Source: Papilionanthe hookeriana x Papilionanthe teres | Lineage: Eukaryota > Streptophyta > Magnoliopsida > Asparagales > Orchidaceae | Assembly: GCA_022702705.1 (NCBI GenBank) | Contig: CM040430.1 | Location: 70,631,982 to 70,695,981, forward strand | DNA length: 64,000 nucleotides | Direction: 5' to 3' | Part shown: one piece after another, positions 11,613-24,700 of the stretch | How the letters are laid out: each line of letters starts with the position of its first letter | Position numbering within the stretch: the stretch's first letter is position 1 | The notes under the pieces: generated by a model | What the model saw: only the letters and a program-made list of their open reading frames with translations | Database searches by the model: none | What the model was told of the DNA's origin: nothing | Position numbers and translations under genes: made by a program

Positions 11613-12413
11613 CCCCCCTCTGTGCTAAGTTTCAGGTGTTGAATTTTTCCTCACAAAACACCCTCAAATTGCTCCCAGAACTCTTCCTAGCCAAAAGAAG
11701 AAAATCCCCACTTTTCTCTACCCTGAATCTCCCTAAGTGAGTTTAATTTCTCAGTTGAAATTCAGTCTATAAATAGGACATATCCAGAAACTCCACCAAA
11801 ATTAAATTAACTACAACCACACCATCCCCACACCAAGAGAAGAAGTTCCCCAGAGAAAGCCCCCTCAACAGGCCACCCAGTTGTTCTATTAGCCAGAGCT
11901 CCAAATCAGGTTTGGATAAACTTAGGTATAGGCAATTCCCCACGGCTAGAGGCTTAATCTGTAGGCTTCTGGAACTCCAATGAATGTGCCGATCATCTCT
12001 CCTCGAGGCCTCACCTCTCAGAGCAATGGTATTGAACTTTCCTTCCTCTAGAGCTTGCAGTGATTCTCCATTTCATTTGGCTTGATTTCAATGCATGTTG
12101 GCCACAAGGATAGTTTCTTTTAGGCTAGACGAGCATGTAGAAACAAAACACACTTGATTTGGTTGAGTATAGCTCGAGATCTTAAGGTTTTAGTGTGGAC
12201 AATTCTCTGGTTGAACCAAATGGGGACGATGACCAGCCACCGTTGGATGGCGCGTGTATCGAATGGATGATGGAGATCAAGCCGGACAGAACCATGGAAC
12301 AAGAAGAGCGTGCTGACTCAGATGGTGGTTTCGAATGGGGAGACGACGCATGTGACTTCAGAGCCGTATAGGTTGAGGAGGCGCCGTGTCGGATAAGTAG
12401 CAAATTAGGGTAT

Positions 12414-14401
12414 TGACCCGACCCGCAATTACGCAGTAAATTAGCTTCCAAAAGATGGCCAAAAACTTGACCTGATTTATAAAAGCGGCTAGTATGTAAA
12501 CTCTTAAATGATATAAAAATTGGAAATTATTTTACTCACTAGGGGTCCTACGCAAGTATACGTATCGCTTCAAGTAATATAGAGTTTTCTTTAAAAACCC
12601 CAGTATTGATCCCACGAGGAAGTGAAGTAAGAGGTCTTTAGTCAAATTCTAGTCTACTACTAATAGTCCTTAGTTTGGAATGTCGATTAAAATTGTGTTT
12701 TATCTAGCAACTACTCCTAAATGCAAGTGTTAAATGTAATAGTAACTATAACTAAATGCAAATAATAATTCTAAAGATAACCCTTTTGGATGAACTGGTT
12801 TGGAAAATTTTGAGATACTAAAAACTTCTATTCTTATGTAATGAAATGGATAATGTATAGGAATGAGATGCATTTAATATTGTATGTGTCAATTAGGAGC
12901 AATTATATTCTTTACCCTTTGGTCTAGGCATAAAGAACATTGACTAATCCTATGCTTGGTTACTGAATTTACGGCTAGGCTGGGAGGATACCGGCTCTCA
13001 CTTCGGAGCTCCCACGTTCCCCTCTCCTGAGGGTTGACATCTACACTTCAGCACCCAAACGATAGGACCAAATTTAGGATTTTAGTCTGTCACTCTAAAA
13101 TCTCCAATTCTACGCCCGATAAGCATATTTCCCTATTTATTTGTACTCAATCTCCATGAATTACGCAATTCATTCACGGACATTGAATGTGGTTCTACTT
13201 TGTTGAGAATTACATCGCCCAATCGGGACAATGCAATTACAATGTATTTTAACAATACAATTGGCACTTATTGTAATGTAAATGAAGTGCAAGTAAAAAA
13301 CCATCAAATTTATAATTAAAACATCTTTTAGCAAGCATCTCAATATCCTAATCATGAATCCTACACATTGCAAAAGAAAAGTAGAATGTAAACAATGACA
13401 TAATTTTCTTATGCCACTATTTCCAAAGAAGAAGAAAGAGTAAGAAAGATACATCACAAAGCATGAAGAAAACACAACGGAAACTTCATTAAACCAAAAC
13501 AAATCCACTAGGTAAGTGTTTACAAAATCATAAGATAATAAAGAACAATACTTAGCTTTTTCCCTTTGAAAGAAAGACGAAGATCTCTCCCACAAAGTCT
13601 CCTGGCGATCCATGCAATGCTAGCGAAATCTCTTACAAATTCTCTCAAAATCTCCTCTCTGATCTCTCCAAAAGGGTAGAAATCAATATTTCTTCTCCTA
13701 TTCTAAAATTCCTAAACATTCACCAAGTTTTTCCAAACATTCCTCTCCCTTTCTCTCTTATTTTCCCATCACTTTTCTAACCTAAATTCACAATTTTAAA
13801 GAGTATGGATAAATTTCTAAGAGTTCCCTTAAACACCCCTTCGAAAAAGCGTCCAAATACGTTGAATTTCGGCCCAAAACCGCCAAATGTTAGTCCATAG
13901 TCGTCCGGGGTGCTGTTGGCAGGTTCGAGAGCGCTGTCGGCGAGCTTTTCGGTCATATTTCAGTATTCTCAGGAAAATCCCACTATCGGCGGCCTCGAGG
14001 GCACCGTCGGCGTGCAGACTGCTGCGCAGCTCCACTGTTTCGCTCCGTTTGGCTCTGTTTTAGCTACGATTCGCCCCGTTTCAGTTGCGTTGCATTCATA
14101 ACAGATAGCCCTACAAAATAAGCATAAAAACAATCTTTCTTTAAAGTGTAATCTCATTCAAAAATATGAAAGAAGTGTAAAAGAGATTAAGCATCAAAAC
14201 ACTTATCGAAAGTTGTCAGGGCAAAATTTGCTTTCTTTCTCTTTTTTTGCTTCAAATTGCATCATTTTTGCTTCTTTTTCTCCCGAAGTCATTTCTTTTA
14301 CCTAAAAAAAAATACATACAAAATACCTTCCTTTTAAAGTGTAATATCACCTAAATGAGTAAAATCATATAGCAAAAAGCATATATTTTTTAGGCGGGTT
14401 A
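12414..14401 (-). mobile_element. Solo Athila-type LTR with target duplication GGTAT
   Basis: Reverse-oriented LTR. It begins TGACCCGACCCGC (the reversed LTR 3' end) and ends TTTTTTAGGCGGGTTA. GGTAT flanks both sides (12409-12413 and 14402-14406), and removing the insert joins the B1 LTR in exact register with B2/B3. No internal region, so it is a solo LTR left by LTR-LTR recombination. Its outer end differs from the TGATC type, so it is a distinct subfamily, and its terminal TG has become TA. Confidence 0.88.
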
Positions 14402-16196
14402 GGTATTTTTTATTTATTTAAATGCCTCAAACTTTAAAAATTCATATCTTTTCATAGAAAAGTCCGGAAATCAAAAGAAAAATACCCACTTACTCAGTGA
14501 ATAGAGGAGAATAATTTGGAAAAAGAATTGAGTTTTTCTATTAAGCCTTTATTTTTTAAATTAATTAAAAACTATTCTGAGTATTTTAATTCTTCATTAC
14601 CATGCATAATTCATCATGGCATGAGACCATAGGGCTTTTGTAGCCTCTGATCTTCGAAACATTCCCTAAATTTTCCAAGGCCAGAGGCTATGTCTATGGG
14701 AAGTTATCTACTTCCTATGTTCAGAGTCATTTTCTTGAAAATTAATTATAAAAATTAGCATGTTGATTAAAAAATTCTATAAAAATAAGGGGAATTATCT
14801 TTGGACTAGAGAACCCCAGCATTTGGTTTAATTCATTAAAAATGACCTTAATTTGGCCAAATATTCAAAACTGAAATTAAATTAATTTGGAATGACCACA
14901 CATCAAAATGGCATGAAATCAATTCTCCACTAATCTTTAGGGTCAGAAGAACCTCACATAAAATTTTTAAGTCAATTGAAAATGATTTAACCCATTAAAT
15001 GGATTATTCAAGTTACATGACCATTTTTGAAATAAAAAAAACTTCATTAAACCTAAAATATAACTAAAAAATTCACCAAATCGATTTTGAGGCCTCTTTG
15101 GGATCAGAGGAGTCTAGTAAAATTAAAATTGGAATTTTCTTAAATTTTTCATTTTAACCCATTTTTTGGTATTTTAATAATTAAATAATTATAAAAATCA
15201 TAAAAATATTAAAATTCATAAAAATATCATATTTGGTCTCATAATAACTAGGGAACTAACCAAATATTTTTCCTAAGTCCCTAAGTAAACACATTGAATT
15301 TTAAAGGCTTAGGGTAATTTTTAATATTAAAAAATGGATTTTTCCACCCTTTCACTAAAATAATTCTCAATTTCAAAGAAAAATCAGAAAAATATAAAAT
15401 TTACTTCTCCGAGTTCTCTCGACCTTGGAGTGATTTAATAAAAATTTTATTTTATAATTAATTAATTCCTAAAAACTTAAAATAATCATAATAAATAAAA
15501 TAAAATTAAAAAAAATCACCAAAATTGGTCCAATTGGTCCTTTGGTCAGTAGGAACCTCCAATAATTTTCCTAAGGATAGAAGTTTCATCTTGGTCATGT
15601 TGTTGAATTTTCATTGAAAATCCCTATTTTACATTAATATAATTACATAAATTAAAAAAATGAAAAAAATCAGATTTTCTCCTCTAATGTCTTAATTGAT
15701 ATGTGAGTGAGGTGACATAAAAATTTTAAATTCATCTGAGCTTGATTTAATGAATTATGAGAAGAATAAGCCTAAGAGGGCATAAAGGTAATTAAGGGGC
15801 TCTAACCTTAATTAATATTTAAGCTTAACCAAAGGGAAGGGTAAACATTTGAACTTAATTTTCCTCCTGAATGACTGAAACTAAGAGAGTTAATGGGTAG
15901 AAACCCATTAATCATCTTTAACATTAAGGAAGGAATCTCAATTAATTAAACCATTAAACTTTGGAAGATTAATTAAAGCATGAATTATTAAGGTTAAGGG
16001 ATTTTAACATAGGAAGATTCTAATTCTTTGAATTGAATCCCTAACCAATGGATTGATCAAATATCAGTTAAGTTTTATTAATGAAACCATAAAATTATGA
16101 TTGAAACTAGTAATTAATAAAAAGGAATAATCTTGAAACCTTTTTATTAAATTAAAGCTTAAAATATTAAGAAGTTAATTTGATACGACTTTAAAT

Positions 16197-16252
16197 CAAA
16201 TAGGGTTTATATTAAGCTGGGTTCTAAAATTCCCTATAAGGGCAAGCCCAAT
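16197..16252. promoter_or_regulatory. Orphan copy of the Tat-like LTR core block
   Basis: Contains AGGGTTTATATTAAGCTGGG and TTCCCTATAAGGGCAAGCCC, nearly identical to the block at 35957-36008, 56138-56189 and 18948-18999 in the B-family LTRs. The sequence to its right (16253 on) is unlike those LTRs. Confidence 0.6.
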
Positions 16253-17611
16253 TATTAAACAATGTGTCTATTCCTCGGGATAAACACGTATATTACGGTG
16301 TGGCTTTCAATTAATTGAACTATTAAGGGTATGAGATTGGTTTGGTCTCGTATTTTCAAAATCAAATAATATTTTCCAAACTATTTAAAATCTAAAACTA
16401 TATATACTTAAATTTAAAATATATATATATAAAATGCGCCCACACATGAAAATTAGGAATAATAAAAAATCATCACAATATATTCTCACTCTACACAATT
16501 ATATATCGTACACATATGGTAAGAGAGAAGTCTGAGGAAAACTACTCACTACACTTGGAGAAACAACAATAGTTTTTCACTGAACAAGACTTTAAAGCCA
16601 TGCAAGCAAAGTACCAGATTCAAATCAAAATAAAATGAAAATACTTATCTTTGATGAAATCAGACTCTCCTTGTATAGCATAAGCGATCTCTTTACAATC
16701 ATGTCCTAGAACAAAGTGAAAAGAAAAGAAGAAATCTCTAACTCTCTCTTAGTCTCTCACCTTGTCGCCCCACTTGGGGCTCTCGCCCAAGCCTTCTTCA
16801 TCTGCAAGCCTTCTTTCCTCTTCTAATTAGTTCTCCTTTCAAGAGTGTAAAGAGTGTTTTTATAATTTTCTAAGAGGTGCTGAAGTGTCTCTTCAAATGT
16901 GTCCATTTTTTATGAAGTTTTCAAAGGGTGCCATAAGTGCCTCTTCACTCCAAGAGACACATCTTTTCACTCAAAGAGACACATCTCTTCATTCAAAAGT
17001 GTCTAGCATCATTTAAGATCATCTTGGGGCATTCACAACCACCCAGAAGCATCCAAAACATCCTGGAACCACCAATAACCATCCAAAACCCTCTATAGTG
17101 CCTAAGCACCAATTTTGGGTACTTACCCACCCTTTAATGGTGCCTAAGCACCAGTTTACGGTTCTTAGGTGCCTTTTTTCCATCGTGACTGGTGCTTTTT
17201 AGCGCTTAGGCGCTACCCTGCGCACAACTATACCGTTTCGCTCTGTTCGGCTCTGTATCAACTCTGTTTTGCCCTGTTTCAGTAGTGTTCCACTCCTAAC
17301 AGATATACCTACAAGATAGATTTGAAAATAACTTCTCTTTAAAGTTTAATTTCATTCAAAAATATGTAAAAAATGTAGATATGATTAAGCATAGAAAAAC
17401 ATATCAAAATATGTCAGGTCAAAATTTTTTTCCTTGCTCTGCTTGGCTCCATATTATACCGTTTTTGCTTCATTTTCTCCAAAATTCCAGTGTTTGTACC
17501 TGAATCCAAAAACATGAAATTAACTTCCTTTAAAGCGCAATATTATTAAAAATCACCAAATATAGGCATTAAAAGTATAAGAAAAATTAAACATTTTTTA
17601 GGCGCTTGACA
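16253..17611 (-). repeat. Diverged Athila-type LTR fragment
   Basis: From about 16440 the sequence resembles the middle and outer parts of the reverse-oriented Athila-type LTRs: pyrimidine-rich CTAACTCTCTCTTAG, GTGCCTCTTCACTCC, decayed GTGCCTAAGCACC palindromes, GTTTCGCTCTGTTCGGCTCT, and a terminal TTTTTTAGGCGCTTGACA. The LTR inner end is missing. 16253-16440 shows nothing I can assign. Confidence 0.6.
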
Positions 17612-18240
17612 CACCCAAGCTTCTCTTAAAAACTTACTAAACTCCAAAAATACTCTAAACTGACCCTCTTTGGCAGAAAAAATTATCTATAGTCATGAAG
17701 CTTTGGAAATGACCAGGGGTTGCTTAAGGCACCTCTTCAAAATTCAGCTACATTTAAAGAATCTTCTTGAAAGTAATTGTGGCATCTATGCGCCAGGCAT
17801 TTTTCTCCAAGAGACACATTTCTTTATTCAAATGTGTCTAAATTCATTGAATACATAATTAGGGCGTGCATTGCCATCTAGGACCTTCCAGAACATCTTG
17901 TAATCACCAAAAACTTTCCCCAATCATTTCTCGTGCCTAAGCACCAGTTTGGGCGCTTAAGCACCATTTTCTTAACTTCAATGGCGCCTAGGCACCAGTT
18001 TGGGCGCCAAATCACCAAAAACTATTACCCTGTAAGCAGCTTCATCGTTTTGCTCTGTTTGGCTCCATTTCAGCTCTGTCTCGCCCTATTTCAGTTGCAT
18101 TTTGCTCCTAACTTTTACAACTAAAAAATAAGCATAAAAACAACATTTCTTTAGAGTGTAAATTCATTTAGAAACATGTGAGAAATGTAAAAGAGAATAA
18201 GCATAGAAGGACATATCGATATGTGCCATATTAGAATTTT
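17612..18240 (-). repeat. Second Athila-type LTR fragment
   Basis: Repeats the same motif order as the fragment to its left (GTGCCTAAGCACC, GGCGCCTAGGCACC, TTTTGCTCTGTTTGGCTCC, AATAAGCATAAAAACAAC). It is a partial, independently diverged copy with no clear target duplication. Confidence 0.55.
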
Positions 18241-18565
18241 CTTTACTAAGAAATTTGTGACTTTAAATTTTTTATCCTTACTATAGATTTTAACTAAATT
18301 CTCTTACTCATTTCTATATTAAAAATTTTATTTCCCAAATATGACTTCGTACACATAATTATTATTCAATCAAAATTAACTTTTTAGTACATTCGAGAAC
18401 AATTAAAATTTTAAGTTTTTGAAAATTATTTTTCCTTCCCCCAAAACTTTAAATTTTCATGGTAATGAATCATTTAAGCATAGTAACATGATACATGAGT
18501 AAGAATAGAAAACTATAAATATTAAATTTCCATGAATTTTTAATATCCTAAATTTGCAGTGTGTC
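18241..18565 (-). repeat. Athila-type 3' tail fragment
   Basis: AT-rich, with CTTCCCCCAAAACTTTAAAT at 18436-18455, the reverse complement of the polypurine-like run at 6165-6184. Probably the internal tail attached to an old reverse-oriented Athila-type copy. Confidence 0.45.
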
Positions 18566-18640
18566 TGTGGCATATTTTTTAGGTTTGTTTTTTAAAATGG
18601 GGTCGCCTACGAAGTTTTCGGCGAATTTTTAGATTTTAAG

Positions 18641-18643
<3 letters not shown>

Positions 18644-18685
<42 letters not shown>
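18644..18685. repeat. (AT)n microsatellite
   Basis: 21 AT units near the outer end of the B2 LTR; absent from the same place in the B3 LTRs. Confidence 0.95.
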
Positions 18686-18688
<3 letters not shown>

Positions 18689-19540
18689 TGAAAAGTAGCA
18701 TTTGATTTTTTAAAATAATTTTAAGTTTGACAATTTTATGATATGAAATCAAACCGATCTCACATCCCAAATAATTTATATAAATGAGTACCACACCACA
18801 AATCGTGTATCTATCCCGAAGAATCGACACACTACTTGATGATGGGGCTCGATTAAATAAACTAGATGATTTGTGATATTCGTTTGGTCTGCGAACCAAT
18901 TTTATAAGCCGACAAGTTCCCCTGCTTACTATAAAGGAATTAAACAGGGTTTATATTACCTGGGTTCTTAAAGTTCCCTATAAGGGCAAGCCCCTATAGT
19001 TAATTACATCTTAAATGTTCGCAGACAATCAAGAAAACTTTTGATAATGATCAGTGGTTTTGCTCTCAATAATTTCAAATTTTAAAGTTTTCAAACAATT
19101 GGACTTTAGAAATTTCAATAGGGAATAGCTCAAATTTGGAACAGTTTATTTTAAAAATCCAAAGGAAGAGAAGTAGGGGAAGCTGAGGATCCAAGAAGAA
19201 TCTTGGCAAATTCCCAAATTATCCTATTATTTAGTTTCAATTTAAGAGAATTATTTAATGTTTCAATCCTGTCAATTTTAGTAAATTAGGACTTATATTT
19301 GTATGACATAATCACACAAATAACATCGAAGATGTGAGGGTTTATGTCGTACCGAACGACTACCTCAGAGTCCTAAGACCGGTTAGGGCTTAATTTTCAT
19401 AATATGATTATGCAAATGCCTAACCGAAAGTTGAGGATTTATGTTGCACTAGGCAGACTACCTCGAAATCCTATGGCTTGGTTATTTAATTCTAAGAAAG
19501 GTTTTGCTGATGTAGACCCAAGTTTTACTAATGAAGATAG

Positions 19541-21795
19541 TGACCCAACCCGCAATAACGCAGTAATATTCGCTTCCAAAAGATGGTAAAAAACTTGACT
19601 CAATTTATAAATAGCGGCTAGTGTATAAAATCAAAATGTTGTAAAATTTTAGAAAATATTTTACAAACTAGGAGTACTACGCAAGTATACGTATCGTTTC
19701 AAGTAATATAGGGTTTTCTTTTATAACCCCGTATCGATCCCACGGAGAAGCGAGGTAAGAAATCCTTTAGAGCTAATTCCGAGCCTATTTCTATAAGGCC
19801 TAAATTTGGAATGTCGATTAAAATGAGTTTTCAAATAACTAATCCTAAATTAAATTCTTAAATAAAAAGATAACTTATGGATAAATTAGTTTGGAGAAAT
19901 TCGAGATATTAAAAATTACCTTTCTCTTGCAATTACATAGATAATGTGTAAGAAAGATATGCTTAGATTTAATGTAGTAGTGCCAAATAGAAGCATTCCT
20001 ATTCTTTACCCTTTGGTCCAGGCATAAAGAACATTGGCTAATCTATAGATCGGTTCAGGATGTTTTATTAGTAGAATGGGTTAATCTAGGCTCACACTAC
20101 TAGATGTCCAAGGGTGGCTATGGTCGGCCCTACCAGTGACCCGTTCCCTTTCTATAGACCAAATTATTAGAATTTAGTCTGTCACTCTAAAAACTAATCA
20201 ATTCTACGCCCAATAAACAATATCTCCCTATTTATTTACACTTCACCTTGAATAACCCGCACAAGGCCTTCGACTACCCAAGGATTCATGTGATATCTAC
20301 TAGTTAAGAATTCGTCTCCTTCTAAGTCTCAGAATTCTTCAACAGGTTTTAACAATACAAGTGATCAATTTGTAAAGTAAATGAAGATCTGGTATGAATA
20401 TCATCACCATAATTTAATAAGAGAATATCTATGCAAATCTTAATTCCTAAACATGCATCTATTTCATTACAAAATAAAAGTAAATGAAAATAATGGCATA
20501 AGAAATAAAAGAATTGAAAGAACTATATAATAAATTAAGTGTCAACAAGGAACTAATTTCATTAGTATTCTATTATATTTATGCAACTATCTGTCACCTT
20601 GAAGCATCTAATAAATAATTCTATCATAAAAATGATTTTCCTACGCATGCCACTACTTCATATTAAAAGAAAGAGTAAAGGAAATCACTTATGAAACATG
20701 GATAATTCAAGACAGAAAACTTGGTTTAAAACATATAAAATCCACTAGAAAGTGTTTACAACAATTACAAGAGAATGAAGAACACAATACTTAGCTTTTT
20801 CCTTTATAAAGAAAGAAGAAGATCTCTCCACCAAAGTCTCCCATCGAACCATACGCCACTCGTACATTCCTTACATAAATATCTCAAAATCCCTCACCAA
20901 TCTCTCCATAAGATGTAAAAATCTACATCTTCATAACTCTAAATGACTAAAATGACTAAGGGGAAAGAGAGAGACTATAGGGTGCGATTTTCTCTGAAAG
21001 AGTGGCCTCCTATTTATAGGCTTCAAGGGTTGCCTTGAGACACCTCTTCAAAACATGTCCAAATTCAATGAATCTTTTAGAAGGTCTGTCTGGCGCCCAA
21101 GCGCCGGAATCTGGCGCCTAGGCACCGGACACCGCGTCCAGTTCTTCGCACCTCTTCACTTTGGCTCGCACCTCTTTGTGATTTAAACCGCTCTAATGTG
21201 TCAAGATTCATTGTATCACATGTCCTATATATTAGGAATAACTTCCAGGCTTCTAAAAGGTCTAGAAACTACTTAACACCATCAAAATAACTCCCAAAGT
21301 CGTCAAAATCCTGTCCAATAACCGTTTCTGGATGATTCTGGCGCCTAGGCCTTGATTCCGGGTTTGGCGCCTGGGTGCAGGGTTTGGCTCCTAGGCGCCA
21401 CCCTGTGCGCAACTCAACCATTTTGCTCCGTTTGGCTCCGTTTCAACTCCGTTTCGCCCCATTTCAGTTGCGTTGCATATCTAACATCTTCACCTACAAG
21501 ATAGACATAAAAATAACCTTTCTCAAAAGTATAATTTCATCCAAAAACATGTGATAAATAAAAGATATTAAGCATAGAAAGACATATCAATATGTGCTAA
21601 GTCAGAATTTTCCTTTTTTGCTCATTTTGGCTCAAAATTGCATAGTTTTTGCTTCATTTTCTCTAAAATCATATTTTTATACTAGAAGACAAAAATATGC
21701 AAAATTCCTTCCTTTAAAGTGTAATATCTTTAAAAATGTGCATAAAGTTAGCATGAAATGCAGACTAAAAATAGGTACTTTTTTTTCATGGATCA
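19541..21795 (-). mobile_element. Solo Athila-type LTR with target duplication GATAG
   Basis: Reads TGACCCAACCCGC at the left and TTTTTTTCATGGATCA at the right, the reverse complement of an LTR beginning TGATCCATG. GATAG flanks it at 19536-19540 and 21796-21800. The interrupted B2 LTR is continuous without it, as seen at 36540-36550. No internal region. Paired GGCGCC-type palindromes occur near 21090-21125 and 21340-21402. At 2255 bp it is the longest of the group. Confidence 0.92.
21010..21019 (-). promoter_or_regulatory. TATA box of solo LTR 19541-21795
   Basis: The minus strand reads CTATAAATAG, followed by GAGG. The same box is seen at 26557 and, degraded, near 7590. Confidence 0.55.
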
Positions 21796-24700
21796 GATAG
21801 CCGTGCTGTCCACTATGCTCCAAGCTTCTTGTTGTTGTAGAGGTTTAGTTTTAAAGGCTGAAAATCAAGAGATGAGAGAAGTGTTTTGGTTTAGAAGAGT
21901 CTTAAGGTTCGAATGTCTTAATATTTTAATTAATGCGAATCTTAAAGTTGATTAAGCAGGACCGATTAAGATCCCACGGTTCCGTCATCCCGGCACCGCT
22001 ATTTCCATCGGATTCACTTAGTCCCAATGAATTTGCTAAACTCAACTGAATGAGTTCCACACTTTCATTTAGACCGTGGGAAATCTCGTTAGCAACACGT
22101 GGGTTACATCATCCGAGAGATTCCCGATCATCCAACGAGACGTTTTAATTTAGTTGTAGTTGTAGTTTTATTGTTCTGTTTGTGATTAAATTTTGAGTTT
22201 TGTTATATTTTGAATGCAGGGTGACTTTTGTTTAACATGCAAGTTTTTCAAGAAAAAAAGTATAGTGCAGGTAAATAAATTGCAATAAAATAAAAGCGTA
22301 CCTGGCAGGTCTTCTCGTCATTCCAGGCTGCACATAAAACACATATTAAGGCATTTAAATATTTGCAAGAAATACCTAGGTAAAGCTAATGGAAGGTTCT
22401 GGTTGTCTACCAAAATCCTAATCCTATTGTTAGTCAATTCCTATGACGTCTAAGTTCTTGTGCTTTGTTAAAGATGACTTTCTTCACCAAAGAACAATTA
22501 AGTTCAATCGTTCTTCTAAAACACCCCATCATATTGAGAAAGTTCTTAGGACAGGTCCTAAACATCTTTTCAATGCTTCTGGGATTGTTTCGAGTCCAAA
22601 TGAATTTCATTGTACAGGTGAATTGATCATTCAAAAGATTTAGTTAGGTTATGTTTCTTGCTCAGTGAACTTGGACATTTGATTATCCGATGAGTAAAGT
22701 GACATTTCACTTGATGCTCCATTTAAAGGCTATGAAGGTGAAAGCCTTCAGGAGCAGATTATTTCATCAAAGGATTTAGCCATTCTTAATTGAAATTTGA
22801 GTTGGACATTTAAAGTGGGTTTGATTAAATTATAAAGTTTTATTTGATCTTTTTAGGTGTTTTAAACCATTTTAAGTTGGAATAGTATTCAAGTTGTTTA
22901 ATTCAATTAAACTTTTATATTTTAAATGATCTTAATGTTTTAAATTAATTTTAATGTATTAAGTTGATTTAATTTTTAATTTATGATGTTTTAGTCATGA
23001 ATTGTTCTAAGTTAATCTTTGATGTTTCAAATTATTTAAGTTTAAAGAGGTGTTTAGATTTTTTAATTTCATTAAATTTTAATGATTCAAATTTGGTTTA
23101 AATTAATCATAGTACTTTAGGTTAATTTTAATTGGTTTGGTTTTCACAATTTTTTTGTTATTAATTGTTTTGAGATTAATTTTTATGTTTCAAATTTTTT
23201 TTATGTTTGTTTCCAAGTGATTTCAAGTTAGTTTTAATTTTTTAGATTTATTTAAGTTTAATTATTAAGTCATTTAATTTTTTAAGCTTTAATTTAATTA
23301 AGGATTATTTCTTTTTTTTAATTATCAATTTGAATTATCACTCTTTAGAATTAATTAAGAATTGAGTATTATTGAATTGATCCATTTAGGGATTTTAGAT
23401 TGCAGAATTGATATCTTCTTAAGTGATATCCCTAATCTTAATGATCTAAATTTTAATTATTCTCCCAAAATTTAAATAATTTATATAATTCAGGTTCCAT
23501 TTTGATGTATTAAAAGTGATTAATGGGTTTCTACCTTTAATTCCCTAAGTTTCAATCATCCAAGCGAAAATTAAGATCAAATATTTTACCCTCCCTTTGA
23601 TTAGGCCTAAAGTATTACTTAGGGTTAAAATCCTTAATTACTTTTATGCCCTTTTAAGCATGTTCATTTCGTAACTCACCAAATTGAGCTCAAATGAACT
23701 TAAAATTTTTATGTCACCTTAATCACATGTCAATTAAGACATTAAAGGAGAAAATGTGATTTTTTCCTTTTTAATTTAATTTATATAATTATTTTAATGA
23801 AAGAATAAGGGTTTTCAATTAAAATTCAACAACATAACCAAAGTAAAATTTTGGTCCTTAGGAAAATTATGGGATGTTCCTACAGACTAGATGACCTCTT
23901 GGACCAATTTTGGTGATTTTTTGGATTATATTTTATTGATTATAATTATTTTAAGCTTTGGGGTATTAATTAATTATAAAATAAAATTAAAGTTAAAAAA
24001 TAGATTTTATATTTTTCTTAAGTCTCTCTAACCTCAAGGAAGTCAGAGAACAAAATTTTATAATTTTTGAATTTTTTTTATTTATTAGAATTATTTTAGT
24101 GGAAGGGTTTAAAAACTAATTTTTAACATTAAAAATTACGTTAAGCTTTTAAAATTCAATATCTTTATCTAGAGATTTAGGAAAAATATTTGGTTTGTTC
24201 CTAAGTGATTAGGGAACAAAATATGTCATTTTTGTGATTTTTAATATTTTTGTGATTTTTTCAATTTTTAATTATTAAAATATTAAAAGTAGGGTTAAAA
24301 ATGAAAATTTTTATAAAATTCCAATTTTAATTTTCTTAGACTCTTCTAATATCAGAGAGCCCACAAATCCAATTTGGTGAATTTTTGAATTTTATTTTGG
24401 GTTTTATAAATTTTTTAATTTTTAAAATAGCTATGCCACTTAATTAATTCATTTAGTGGGTTAAATTATTTCCAATTGACTTGAAATTTTTATGTCAGGT
24501 TCTCTGTATCCTAAGTGACAATGGAGAATTATTTTCAAGTGATTTTGATGTGTGGTTACTCCTAATTAATTAAAGTTCAATTTTAAGTGATTGGGCTAAT
24601 TAGGATTATTTTTAAGAAATTAAATCAAACCATAATTTTCCTAGGTTCCTCTGATTTTAAGATATCTCCCCTAAGTTTTCTAAAATTTTCTAAGTAATAT

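Larger units (their letters stand above)
8896..16190 (+). mobile_element. Element B1: Tat-like retrotransposon 3' tail and truncated 3' LTR
   Basis: Reverse complement of sequences flanking and inside the LTRs of B2 and B3: repeat-rich tail, polypurine tract with ATTGGGGGTCCATT, then the LTR. It is cut on the left by the Athila-like insertion and on the right by a rearrangement near 16190, where homology to the LTR stops before its expected end. One solo LTR (12414-14401) sits inside. Its orientation is opposite to B2 and B3. The right limit is approximate. Confidence 0.75.
9526..16190 (+). repeat. Truncated 3' LTR of B1, interrupted by a solo LTR
   Basis: Begins TATTAACCTCATTTT, corresponding to TGTTGACCTCATTTT in B3 with G-to-A changes. 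It runs as the reverse complement of B3 LTR sequence up to about 16190, with the solo LTR at 12414-14401 removed. Around 14450-14700 it matches the segment at 39440-39660 in reverse. It contains no gene; the C/A-rich open frame at 10248-10640 is compositional. Confidence 0.75.

Noticed and set aside
13170..13613. 147-codon minus-strand frame as a gene
   Set aside because: It lies wholly inside the solo LTR 12414-14401 and has no homologous open frame in the other LTRs; hydrophobic composition reflects T-rich sequence.
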